Shown piece by piece: positions 1 through 10,177 of a stretch of 64,000 nt of DNA. Within the stretch, counting starts at the first letter, position 1. Each line of letters opens with the position of its first letter. The position numbers and the translations under genes are program-made. The DNA is from Eublepharis macularius. Taxonomy: Eukaryota > Chordata > Lepidosauria > Squamata > Eublepharidae. The stretch lies in assembly GCF_028583425.1 (NCBI RefSeq), contig NC_072794.1, positions 31,617,232 to 31,681,231 on the forward strand, written 5' to 3'. The notes beneath the pieces were generated by a model. The model searched no databases. It was not told the DNA's origin and was given only the letters and a program-made list of their open reading frames with translations.

Positions 1-178
1 AGTCTCCACCTTGAAGTGGTACAGTCCAAAGGCAGATCGGTTCACCTCCCTGCTGTTTGTGAAAACAAAGCTTATGGGGTTGCTGTGATTATATTTGGGA
101 AGAGATTTAATTCAGTCAGGTTTTGTTTCTGCCTGCCTCTACCCTGTCATGATTTTTACTCTTCTTGCTTTTCCCTAG

Positions 179-357
179 CTTGTGACTGTGATCCTGAGGG
201 TTCCCATTCCCTACAGTGTAGAGAAGATGGTCGCTGTGAGTGTAAACAAGGTTTTGTGGGAACTCGCTGTGACCAATGTGAAGAGAACTATTTCTACAAC
301 CGATCCTGGCCAGGCTGCCAAGAGTGTCCTGCCTGTTACAGATTGGTGAAAGATAAG
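179..357 (+). CDS. LAMC1: LAMC1 coding exon: last laminin EGF-like module
   Basis: First laminin exon in the window. It starts after a TTCCCTAG acceptor and takes its first codon base (G of Ala) from an upstream exon outside the window. It encodes a cysteine-rich laminin EGF-like module (CDCDPEGS, then CRCxC-type spacing, GFVGTRCDQCEENYF) and the cysteine-rich junction with the coiled coil (CQECPACYRLVKDK). The N-R-S in FYNRSWPG is an N-glycosylation sequon. The junction cysteines are where the three laminin chains are known to be disulphide-linked at the cross. The exon ends with AAG before a GTTGGA donor, phase 0, matching the next exon. The donor is weaker than consensus, but the join is fixed by homology. 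Open frame upstream of 179 is intron, not coding. Confidence 0.95.
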
Positions 358-3017
358 GTTGGAAATTGTGTGTTCACACCTTGTTTACTTTGTAAGCAGG
401 GAATCTAGTTGGGATTGGGCTGGGGGGAATTGTATGTCGGCAGCACAAGTAGGTCTGGGGCAATAGGGAATTTTATGATAATGCAACAAATGTAATAATT
501 GCAAATCCACCATTTTTAGGAATATTAGATTTCCAGGCCACCTTTCATGTTGTCCAAACCTCTTTATTCACCCAGATGTTTTAAGTGGAGAAAGCCTTGC
601 TTACATCAGGGTATGTGTATCTGTTTTAGGACTTCGCAAGCACTTGATCTAGGATGGGTTTTTAAAATTTCTTCTTAGCTCTTGTTCTTATTTCTGGTAT
701 TGTTTTTGAGCTTTTAACTTTTACCCCATGTCTTTTTGCAAACCAGGAGGTTGCTTTGGAAGCTCTAGCTTCAGGCTCCTTCCTCCTTCCCAAGTGTAAT
801 TTCTCCAGCTTTCCCGCCATTAATATCTTGGCTTATACGAGCACCACTGCAAATTTATAGTTTCAAGGAGCATTGTTCATATTAACCAGGGTTTGCGTTG
901 GTGCTCATTTAATGTGCAGTCATGGCCAGTGTAGGGAAAGGAGAGGAGAAGTTGCTCCAGAGGGGTATGGAGCATATGTTCCCAAGGCTAGTTCCCAATT
1001 TGCAAACCATTTATTTACTTTCATTTGTTATGTATTTTATTTATAAACCCATCTTTCTCACTGAAATGCATAGCTGGCTACACAGTGTAAGTCAGTGAAG
1101 TCAAATAGCATGAGACATCTAATAAGCAATGCAATAGGACTATGATAACAAAAACTAAAGACAACGCAAAGATATTGGATGTCAAACAATGCAGAAAATG
1201 GTATTAGATACGTAGAAAACAATGCTGTAAGAGCAGGATAATACATACTGTGGTGGAATGGTCTTGCAAGCCCCATTTCTTTGGAAAAGCCCCTGCTGGC
1301 ATCCTGTGTCTCTGCCCAGCAAGGAAACCCTTCCTTTTACTCTCGGTGGGTTATCACGTTCATTTGGGGTAGAATCCACTGCCCCCCAAAAATCTGAAAT
1401 AATGTCTCCTGCAGGACGCATTTGTACATCGAATACCCTATTTGCATTGCAGTTTAAAGAAGCTGCCTACTTGCTGAGTCTCCTGCTTCACTCTTCCTAG
1501 CTAGCATGGGGGCGATCTGTGACATTTTGCACTCTGGAGCTTTCACTCCAGAGATAGTAAGTTCACCCTTGTCCCTCCTCTTTGTTACTCTTTAGGAAGT
1601 GAGACTGAATAGGCATGGTGTGGGTAGAGACCAGGCTTCAGGCATTCAAATTATAAGAAACTTTAATAAATAACTCAAAAGCTTGCACATGGCCTATACA
1701 GCATCTGGCTGAGCAAGAATACAAAGAAAAGGTGAAAACGCACAATCCTTCTAATCCTAAATCTGTACTTATCCTGGTGGTAGAGAGTGTCCTCCAATCA
1801 CAGCTGACTTATGGTGACCTCTGGTGGGGTTTTCATGGCAAGAGACGTATAAAGGTGGTTTGCCATTGCCTGCCTCTGCAACCCTGGTCTGCGGTGGAGG
1901 TCTCCCATTCAATTACTAACCAAGGTCAGCCCTGCTTATCTTCTGAGATCTGATGAGATCAGGCTCACCTATCCAGGTCAGGACCTGTACCTAGCCTAAA
2001 AGATGTTATATTAGGATAAGCTAGTAATTCTTAAAGTTGCAACATTTAAATCTCCCATTACCTTAGTTCTCAGAGTTGGGACGTCTCCCATTGTTCCTTG
2101 ACATGTGGCCAGGATGGGAATCCTCTGAGGAAGGCTTTGTGCTTCATAACTTACACTCATCCAAAGGGAACAGCAAGATGGAAGATATGCAAGAGATCTT
2201 TTTTCTCCTGTCCTCTTTGACAGATCTAGGGTCACTCTAGGGTCACTATTGCTCTTCTTAATTAAGAGGAAGAAAAATCTATTTAGCCATTTGACTTTAC
2301 CAGTCTCAGTCACCAGGTGGGACAAGCTATTAGGGCTTTGAGATGGGAACCCATTTGTTCTTTCTTCAGCCAGAATTATTTGCAGTTGTAAGCACTGAAA
2401 TACTGGGTGCTTGGGAGGAACAATGGCTTCCTTCCTTGTAGTTTTCCCTTTGCCAGTCTTTTATTAGCCTGAAAAACTTCTGGAGCCTGTGTGGTGTGAA
2501 CCCCAATTATCAAAATACTGAGGTGAATTCTAGAGTTGGCGGGCACAGATACAGTAAATCGATAATACATACCATACACAGTGGTATAGTCTGTAGTCGT
2601 GTTCCCTTCCTGAACCATTCTGTTATAATATAGCCCTGTTAACATTATAGAAATGCTCTCCTGACCAATTCAGTTTCACATAATTTACTAAGTAACAGAA
2701 GTGTGGGACCTTCTCAGGCAAGCCATTCCATGTTGGGTGTTGACATTACATCTCTCCTAGATATTTTCTGTACATTGCCTTGAGTTTTCTGGGATGGGCT
2801 GTTCATAAGTTTAATGGATTCCTTGCCTCATGAGAATTCTGTGGTAATGATGACCCCAAAACTGTTGTAGCCATGTGGAATCTTACTTTTCCTACACCCA
2901 CTTGCACAAGGATTGAGTGACACCTACTGGAGTCTTAAATGCTTGGCACCTGACCCATCTTTACTGCCCAGAGACATTTTTCCTCTGCCTTCTCTTCTGT
3001 CTGTCCTTACTATTTAG
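358..3017 (+). other. LAMC1: LAMC1 intron (2.66 kb)
   Basis: Intron between the EGF-like exon and the first coiled-coil exon. Recognised contents are a LINE-tail-like fragment around 1040-1190 (CTTTCTCACTG then GGNTACACAGTG, as at 13190 and 63870) and a 5S-derived SINE at about 1775-1985. The rest holds nothing I recognise. Confidence 0.8.
1775..1985 (-). mobile_element. 5S-rRNA-derived SINE (minus orientation)
   Basis: Read on the minus strand, 1930-1970 matches the internal promoter region of 5S rRNA (GATCTCATCAGATCTCAGAA then AAGCAGGGCT). The flanking part contains GGTGGTTTGCCATTGCCTGC (plus strand), a module seen in 5S-headed SINEs of lizards. This is the signature of 5S-Sauria/SINE3-type elements. 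It is diverged, and no target duplication is clear. Confidence 0.7.
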
Positions 3018-3174
3018 GTGGAGGAACAGCGAGAGAGATTGCAGGAGTTGGAAAATCTTATAGCCAACCTAGGAACAGGGGATGAAACCATAACAGATCA
3101 GGCCTTTGAAGACAGATTGAAGGAAGCAGAGAGAGAAGTCATGGACTTGCTTCAGAATGCCCAAAACAGCAAAG
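3018..3174 (+). CDS. LAMC1: LAMC1 coding exon: start of coiled-coil domain II
   Basis: This 157-bp exon follows a CTATTTAG acceptor and begins in phase 0 with VEEQRERLQELENLIANL. The pattern is that of a gamma-1 coiled coil: charged and leucine-rich heptads followed by GTGDETITDQAFEDRLKEAE. It ends with one base of an Asp codon before GTAGGC, and the next exon supplies the AT. The product packs with alpha and beta chains in the long arm of laminin. Confidence 0.95.
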
Positions 3175-3555
3175 GTAGGCAGACGCTCTCGTTATTCCAA
3201 GAATACCTTATGCTGTTTATTAGCCCATAAAATGTTTTGTGAGAGGCAGAATTTTTGAAAAAGTTGCATGTGCTCTGGTAGCTTAGGGTGCAGCAGTTTG
3301 CAATTCTTTGTCAAGTATACTTTCAGTTTTCCTTATACAAAATGAAAATATTTATACTTTTAAATTACATAGATATGCCAAGTAGTATAGTTTTATATGG
3401 TGACTATAAACTATACATTTTATGTAACAGTTTTGATTTGGTAGGAAAGTAAGTATTGCATATATCTCAATTTTTTCCCCCTGAAACAAAATGTGCGTCT
3501 CACCCCCTCCCCGCAATTACATAAAAATTTCTGAAATTTTTACATCTCTATCCAG
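3175..3555 (+). other. LAMC1: LAMC1 intron (381 bp)
   Basis: A short AT-rich intron between two coiled-coil exons. I see no repeat or gene in it. Confidence 0.9.
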
Positions 3556-3761
3556 ATGTAGATCAGGGCTTGATGGATCGTCTCCATGAGATCAACAGAA
3601 CCCTGTCTGGCCAGCTTGGCCGGTTAAGGAACATCCAGAAGACAGTGGCAGATACAGAAAACCTTGCTGAACAAGCCCGCAGCCGTGTGGATGACACAGC
3701 AGAGCTGATCAAAACTGCTTCAGATAAGCTGTCGAAAGCATCAGCAGCAGTTGCCAAAGTG
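3556..3761 (+). CDS. LAMC1: LAMC1 coding exon: coiled-coil domain II
   Basis: This 206-bp exon after TATCCAG encodes DVDQGLMDRLHEINRTLSGQ and on to ASAAVAKV. It is alpha-helical heptad sequence with no cysteine. The INRTL segment carries an N-glycosylation sequon (NRT). It closes in phase 0 on GTG before a consensus GTGAGT donor. The antisense reading frame across it is a shadow. Confidence 0.95.
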
Positions 3762-6136
3762 GTGAGTGGGTTTTGTGCTTGGTTCTGAAATTTCCTACTA
3801 CCTGGTTGGAATAGACATGACTACTTACGTATGCTGACGTTCCATAAAAAAACATTGGCTTGTTTGCTTTTCTTAAAGCTAGTTTCTGTATGCTTGGAAA
3901 AGTGTAAGCAATGCCTAGTGAAATCTCAAAGCCCAGGTAGATTGCCAGGTAACATTTCCGCCAGTCAGGTTATGGTTTGCTGCTGTCCATACCTAGTAGA
4001 ACCAAAATAAATGATGCAATGGTACACAATTCAGAATAAATGATATAAAACGAGCAATCGGGAAAATCACTTAGTTTGCAAGATTTGACTTTTCTGGGCA
4101 CAGATTTTGGATTTCCTTGGTGCCTCATTTTTAAGCAGTTCAGAATATACACGATGCCAAAAATAATCTGGTTTGCAGTAGAATAGCTTCTGCCTAAGGT
4201 TGCAGTCCTGTCTGTTCTGAACTTGAAGTGATTCCCTATTCAGCAGCGCTTTCTTCAGAATACCCACCCAGAGGCTTGGGTTGCAGGTATCTTTTCTTCC
4301 TCTGATCTTTTTCTTCAGTAAAGGCACAGCATAGCAGCATAATTTGAATATATAGAAAGAACAGTCTTGAACTTGAAACCCCCCTTTTTAAAAAGATACA
4401 GGACAACATTGAAAGGCAGTGTCGATCCCCCCCCCCTTCAATTGAGGCTCACTGTTTGAAATAATTGTTTAGTATGAAGCAACTATGCCTTATTGATCAA
4501 TGGCAAGATTTCTTGTGATCTGCTTTGTGAGCGGAGTCTGAGTTGAAGGTCAAGATCACCCCCCCTCAGTGCCCACCCTTGCAAGTGCTCCGTCTGGTAA
4601 ATCCTATTGCTGCATTTCAATGGCCCCTTTCATACCCGGAGATGCCAAACTCGCAGGGAGACTTCAGCAAGCTCTCCTCCACCCATCCTCCCAGTTTGCA
4701 ATACGTTGATCAGGAAGATCAACGGGAAGGGTGGGAAGGGAAGTGCTGCCAGAGTGCATGACTGAAACAGGGACTGGGAGTTGCGGGATCAGAGAAAGAC
4801 GAAGGACTGGCCGTAGTGGAGCTGGACTGGGAAGATGGAGTGAGGGGTGGGGTGGAGGAAAAAAAGCACCCTCACCCGAAGACCTTCCCACAGCAAGGCC
4901 AAGAGCTGGAAATAAGAGGCTTCTTTCAGTCTCTTGAAAGCAGCAGAAGCCAAAAGCACAATCCCAAATCCTTCCACACACTTTCCCACTCGAATCCCAG
5001 CAACAGGTCTTCCTCCCTCTCCCTCTGTCTACTGGGACTGAAACACGAGGCAGAGAGAGGTGCCTTTTATAAAGAACGCTGACATAGAGCAGAACAGGAG
5101 GTCTGTGGGTGGCTGACGGTCCTGCCTAACAGGGTTTGGAGGAGTGAGATTGGTGTCTCCATGGGTACAGAAGGCCCACCTCCTTGGTTGCCTAGGGGAC
5201 TGACACACACACACCCCAGCTCCTGGCTGTATAGGGCAGAATGGAAGCTCTCCAGATGGCTAGGAGAGCTGTCAATCAAGGGTAAGTGGACTATGATTGG
5301 GGTTTCCAATGGCAACAAAAGGCCTGGGCCCATGGATCGGCGCCAGCCTGTCTGAAATTATGAATCGTTCATGAAGCTAACAAAACAGGCCAAAAAGTCG
5401 TGAATTTCGTGATAACGACGGCCCCACAAAACGCTGTTTCGCAACACATGAAATGGCCCCTTTCGTGACAAAATTTGCTTCATATTTCGATTCATGGTAA
5501 ATTACCATGAGTTTTTTGAAGAAAAACTTACAGTAATTTTTTCTGATGTAAATTATATTTTTAAGTTTGATGAACCTAGGTTTCATTATTTTTAATATAT
5601 CTGATTTTTGTGCCTTGAAGTTAATATTCCTGGCTGTGCTTTTATTTTGAAACTTGTAATTATTTTCAGTCAAAAGCAATAAAGACTCTGAACACCTTCC
5701 AGATAGAAAGTCAAACAGGTTCTCCCCCCACCCCAGCCCCGTGGCCACTCAGCATTCACTTATGGCTAGATCTAGTGCAAGAATAAACTTTAAATGTATG
5801 AACAACAGTTGCTTATATTTTAAATTCTTCATAGTCTGTGTATACAGTCCCACTTAGGGCTTCTACACCTGTGCAGAAGCAGCTTGGGAATATTTTAGAG
5901 CTCTAGCCCAAAAAAATCGACAGTCAGATCTATTCCCCAGAGAGAAATCATGGTTTCCCCATGCATACTTTTAAGGGGGAAGAATAAGCACCCTTCTAAT
6001 TCAATTGTCTTCTGAAATCTTTCTTAGAAGCCAGTATACTTTAAGTGTTCCAAATCCCTGTTGCTTGCACGTTTCATTTTCCCTGTTGAGTTGAAGATGT
6101 TACAGCTCTTCAAAGTGCATTTGGTTCCTTTTACAG
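3762..6136 (+). other. LAMC1: LAMC1 intron (2.4 kb) with unclassified repeat
   Basis: Intron. The part from about 4540 to 5500 has a different base composition (GC-rich, then a TTCATGAAGC / GTGAATTTCGTGATAACGAC section). It looks like an old interspersed DNA element, but I cannot name its family or define its ends. Open frames between 4540 and 5355 lie inside it and show no protein similarity I recognise. Confidence 0.6.
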
Positions 6137-6216
6137 ACTATTCCTTCACCAGACGTGATCGGCGACCCCAACAATATGACTACCCTGGTAGAAGAGGCCC
6201 GTCAACTAGCTCAACG
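6137..6216 (+). CDS. LAMC1: LAMC1 coding exon: coiled-coil linker
   Basis: A short 80-bp exon after CTTTTACAG, encoding TIPSPDVIGDPNNMTTLVEE then ARQLAQ and two bases of Arg. The proline- and glycine-containing start is the known non-helical interruption in the gamma-1 coiled coil. The DPNNMT part is conserved in vertebrates and has an NMT sequon. The donor is CG|GTGAGG, phase 2. The real exon is much shorter than the open frame that contains it. Confidence 0.94.
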
Positions 6217-7769
6217 GTGAGGCTCATAGCATTCTTATGCACAGAGTGCATGGTGGGGAGATACTCTGCTTTAATCCCAGCTGTATCTGTGTTGAGGCAC
6301 TGTCTAGTGATGCAGAGTTTCATCTTTTCTCCCCCCTTCACATAATTTTGCTTTCTTCCTCCCCCCACACTCATATCTCCAAGAATACCCCCCTCATTTT
6401 AATTGCTCAGCCTGTTCCATAGAATCTTTGTGTTTATTATTTCCCCTCCCCTCTCGTGTGCGGCACTCTATGTGCTTACCCTCTCCAAAATCTTCGCCTT
6501 TGCTCACTCCTGCCAGCTCTCCTTCTGCCCTAAAGAAGCATGTTCAGCAGTGGGAAGAGTGACACCATAGTGGAGTGATTGCAACACATGCTCCTGTTCT
6601 TACTGCATTGCATTCTGATTGTATTCAAGTAACAGGGGGCCACTCCTGAGACATTTTTCTTCACCAAAGTACAAAATGCACAGTGTACATGAACGGGCTG
6701 TGTAGGTTATGGGAGAGGGGCTATGCAAGAGCAGCTTTTCTCTTTTTAAAATCCATAGCATGCATTGGCAGATTTAAATCCCCCCTTGCATTTTATTTTA
6801 AAGGGAAAATGCAGTCAAAAGCTCAATGAATTACATCTGGTATGAATATACTCTGGCATATTTCTTCCCAAATATAAAATGCCTTGTAAGAAGCAATTGC
6901 AAAGAGATGCACCTTCATTCTGCAGGGTGGCTTTGTTCTAATCCCTTTGCTCCAGTCCACTCCAGTAACATTTGCTCTCCAAGTAGGTCATCCATGTGTC
7001 TAGTCATCTGATAACATTTGGTTGTATCGTCTAGTTCTAAACATGGTTCTCTTTTTTTCCTTCCTCCACCCTTTCTACAGTTTGATAGTCTGTTCCACTA
7101 ATTCTGTTTGAGCAGTCTTCTTAATTAACAGGAAGGAGACTTTCTGTGAGACCTTGAGTGGGAATCCTTATCCTAATACTTCCCATCAGGCAGAGCGCAG
7201 CCACGTACCAAATTTGACATTTAAATCACTGATGGCCAACTTTTGTTGCTGGCAGCTGGAGCATATGGCACTCTTGGAGAGAAACAGAAGCCCCAGGGGA
7301 CCTTATTGTGGCATAGTGCTCTTGCTTGCTTCTGTTGGGTGGCTTGTATGCTCCCCAGCTCCCTAGCTCAATAAGACAAAATTATTAACTACAGAGGATT
7401 GCCTACCTTGTGCTTAGTTTGTTAGTGTGCTTGCCAGAAAGGGTTCTACAGACTGGTTTTCAGTTGGGCTGTCTTGGCTGTATGCTTGGACACAGTCCAT
7501 GCAATGTTCTGTAAACCAGAGAACGTCTTACTGGCTTGGTTCCTACTACCGCACTGAGTAAAGTTGGAAGCCTTCCTCCAACTTAAAGAGTCTTCTCCTC
7601 CAACATAAAACGTTCTTCCTTCAACAGGAGTCACTTAGGCTGAGAAATGTTCTCCAGCCTAAGGTAAGATGCATGTTCAGGAACAATGCCTTTTGTTTAG
7701 ACCTCCAGTAAGGATGCTTGGAAGTAAACTGTTTTCCTAATAGCTTTACTTTTCCTCTTATTATGCCAG
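6217..7769 (+). other. LAMC1: LAMC1 intron (1.55 kb)
   Basis: Intron between two coiled-coil exons. Apart from C/T-rich stretches near 6340-6500 I see nothing identifiable. Confidence 0.85.
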
Positions 7770-7907
7770 ACACAAACAAGAAGCGGATGACATTGTGCGC
7801 ATAGCCAAAGAAGCAAATGATACATCGACACAGGCATATAAATTGCTCTTGGATACACTGGCAGGAGAGAATCAAACAGCGAATGACATCAGTGACCTTA
7901 ACAGAAA
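7770..7907 (+). CDS. LAMC1: LAMC1 coding exon: coiled-coil domain
   Basis: This 138-bp exon after TTATGCCAG encodes (R)HKQEADDIVRIAKEANDTST, then QAYKLLLDTLAGENQTANDI and SDLNRK. Two N-glycosylation sequons are visible (NDT and NQT), both at positions conserved in gamma-1. The donor AGAAA|GTAAGT is consensus. Phase 2 at the 3' end agrees with the G that starts the next exon. Confidence 0.95.
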
Positions 7908-8317
7908 GTAAGTCTGGCGTGGGAAGTATACAGATGATGATGTTTTAAGTGAAGTCTGTAATCTTACATTTTAAAAAATTATAAACTTCAATTATGTTGC
8001 CCAGTATAGTTCACAATATTTATTTTAAAGATTTCTATCTCGTAACCTCCAGAGTATCCTTGAGGCAGCTGACAGAATTACACTTTATTATTTGTTTCAT
8101 TTTAAGTTTGTGTATGTGTGTAAAGAATTAAAATAAATTAAAATTCAGTAAACTAAAATAGTCATCAGTAGCATGTTAGACTAGCAGCCAATAAAATGAT
8201 AGTGAAACAGGGAAAGAATAGGACAAGAGGAGATAATCATCAGTTAAAAGCGTTCATTAATTATTTGGCCTGGCAATTAATAAACAAAATATCTACAGCA
8301 GAAATACTCATTTTTCT

Positions 8318-8500
8318 TAGAGCAGAATTTGGATCCAATAGCACCTGAAAGACCAACTAGTTTTCCAGGTATCAGCTTTCAAGAGTCAAAGCTCCCCTAG
8401 TTCATATGCTGGAAATCGAGTTGGTCTTTAAGGTGCTATTGGATCCAAATTTTGCTCTTCTACTTCAGACTAACATGGCTACCCATGTGAAACTTGATTG
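8318..8500 (-). mobile_element. Penelope-like inverted-repeat fragment with hammerhead-like core
   Basis: Left arm 8331-8358 and right arm 8419-8448 are inverted copies (GGATCCAATAGCACC against GGTGCTATTGGATCC). Between them, on the minus strand, lies a core of the form stem-GGGAG-loop-CTCTT-GAAA. The outer end reads CTTCAGACTAACATGGCTAC, a tail shared with 33880-33900. The whole plan matches a repeat common in reptiles that I attribute to Penelope-like elements (inference). It is diverged and non-coding. Confidence 0.5.
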
Positions 8501-8929
8501 CTCTCTCTGCCTGAAAGCACTAAAACCAACAAACAACATATCCTTTTGCAATAAATGGTAGTTTTAAAGGGGATGATAACTAGCAGTACCAAAATGGAAG
8601 CCAGATCTTTACCCTTTACCCTTAGCATTTATGAATAACCTTCCTAAATCAAAGAACCAGCTAACAAAAACATAAAAAGGCGGAAAGGTGCAGGGTGAAT
8701 CTGTTTCATGACTGTTCTATAGTGTGTGCACTTTACTGATCTCACTCTGGTACCAATCTCAGCAGGATCTCCCTAACAGATGTGAAGTAGCAGGAGAAGA
8801 TGCTACTTCATGCATGAACTAAACAATTTAGGACTTCAGAGGGCTAGCATCTTTTTAATTGGACCCAGAAGTAAATAGAGCAATTCAGAAACTCAAAAGC
8901 ATACTACTACTGTGTATTCAATAACCATT

Positions 8930-9165
8930 TACATGTACTTAGCATTCTGACAGTGTTCAAGGAATTCTACATACATTCTTAGAGATCTTCAAGCTAGGTC
9001 AGTATTATTATTCTCATATTGGAGTGGGAGAGAGCATGCTGAGGGAGAAAATGGTTTGCCCATGGGCACTTGGAAAATACATGGCAGTGGTAAGGCTTTA
9101 ACCAGGGGATTCCTGATTCAGAGCTCTGCCTTCCAGGCACTACATTACACTGCTGCAGAATATAC
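8930..9165 (+). mobile_element. MIR/CORE-SINE-like remnant
   Basis: The order of short blocks fits the 3' half of a MIR/CORE-SINE: TATTATTATTCTCATATTGG, then TTTGCCCATGGGCACTTGG, then TTAACCAGGGGATTCCTGAT, GCCTTCCAGGCACTACATTA. Divergence is high and the ends are unclear. Confidence 0.4.
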
Positions 9166-9171
9166 TTACAT

Positions 9172-9682
9172 TCATTTTAGTTCATTTTTATCCTGCCCTT
9201 CTTCCATGGAGCTCAGGACAGCGTACATTGGTCTTCCCTACTCTATTTTCTCAGGACAGCGTACATTGGTCTTCCCTACTCTATTTTCTCAGGACAACGT
9301 ACATTGGTCTTCCCTACTCTATTTTCTCAGGACAGCGTACATTGGTCTTCCTTACTCTATTTTCTCAGGACAGCGTACATTGGTCTTCCTTACTCTATTT
9401 TCTCAGGACAGCGTACATTGGTCTTCCCTACTCTATTTTCTCAGGACAGCGTACATTGGTCTTCCCTACTCTATTTTCTCAGGACAGCGTACATTGGTCT
9501 TCCTTACTCTATTTTCTCAGGACAGCGTACATTGGTCTTCCTTACTCTGTTTTCTCTAGGCTGAGCTGAGAATGTGACTGGCCCAAGGTAAGCAAGCAAG
9601 CTTTGTGGCAGAGTAGAGGTTTTGAACCAGGCGCTCCCAGGTGCCAGTCCAACACTTCAAGCATTACACCAAGCTGGTTCAG
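9172..9682 (-). mobile_element. tRNA-derived SINE (minus), split by a minisatellite
   Basis: The left flank (TTTTTATCCTGCCCTTCTTC) and right flank (GTGACTGGCCCAAGGTAAGC, then GGCAGAGTAGAGGTTTTGAACC and ACACCAAGCTGGTTCAG) are the two ends of a minus-strand Sauria-type SINE. Read in reverse, the right end gives the tRNA-like head with a decayed B box. The middle has expanded into nine 38-bp copies. Confidence 0.7.
9215..9556 (+). repeat. 38-bp minisatellite, nine copies
   Basis: Nine contiguous 38-base units beginning AGGACAGCGTACATTGGTCT, at 9215, 9253, 9291, 9329, 9367, 9405, 9443, 9481 and 9519, exactly 342 bp. Copies differ only at a few sites: AACG for AGCG in copy 3, a C/T at one site in the order C C C T T C C T T, and A to G in copy 9. 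The high identity suggests recent expansion. Since 38 is not a multiple of 3 and the unit lacks stops, long meaningless open frames appear. Confidence 0.97.
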
Positions 9683-10032
9683 AAACATTTGAAATACAGG
9701 AGCCAGAAGCAAAAGTCCCTTTCAGCCAGTAGACTTGGGACAACTAAAGACTTTTTTTTTAAAAAATGTACATTTAAAAATGGAGTGTGTGAATGTGACA
9801 GATACTGTCTTCAGCATTGAATCACAGTAGCCTCACAACTGCAAACAAGGCTGCAAGATTTAAAAAAGTGATATTAGAATGCTAAAAAGCACAGAATACA
9901 AAACATTTTAACTGGGTGTTGAAAAATATAAAGTACATAGTGTTATCAAGATTTAAAACTCGAGACCTTTCTCACCCATGGTAAGACCAGTGAGCCAGAT
10001 TAATGGGATTATCTTTTTTTTTTTTTTTTTAG

Positions 10033-10177
10033 GTATAATCAAGCAAAAGACATTTCCCGAGACCTGGAAAAGCAAGCTAACAAGGTCCATGCTGAAGCAG
10101 AGGAAGCTGGAAACAAAGCTCTGCAGATCTATGCTAATCTCTCCAGTCTACCCGTTGTGGATACAGAAGGCTTAGAG
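10033..10177 (+). CDS. LAMC1: LAMC1 coding exon: coiled-coil domain
   Basis: This 145-bp exon directly follows a very strong all-T tract and TTTTAG acceptor. It encodes (K)YNQAKDISRDLEKQANKVH, then AEAEEAGNKALQIYANLSSL and PVVDTEGLE. The NLS in YANLSS is a sequon. It ends in phase 0 on GAG before GTGTGT, a usable but non-consensus donor. It is placed by homology to gamma-1 and by frame agreement with both neighbours. Confidence 0.94.

Larger units (their letters stand above)
7908..10032 (+). other. LAMC1: LAMC1 intron (2.1 kb), repeat-filled
   Basis: Contains a Penelope-like palindrome (8318-8500), a MIR/CORE-SINE-like stretch (about 8930-9160) and a minus-strand SINE with an internal minisatellite (9172-9682). 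It ends in a run of about 18 T before the acceptor AG at 10031-10032. Confidence 0.8.

Noticed and set aside
16-178. Upstream part of the first open frame as coding
   Set aside because: It precedes a TTCCCTAG acceptor and does not resemble laminin gamma-1. The match begins exactly at 179.
4664-5355. Cluster of overlapping ORFs (up to 105 codons) in a GC-richer stretch
   Set aside because: They occur in an intron and in repeat-like sequence, on both strands, without any conserved motif or splice context.
9056-9569. Three overlapping long plus-strand ORFs (up to 167 codons) with a repeating protein sequence
   Set aside because: They are the three frames of the stop-free 38-bp minisatellite. 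No start context, splice signals or family resemblance, and the repeats lie inside a SINE in an intron.
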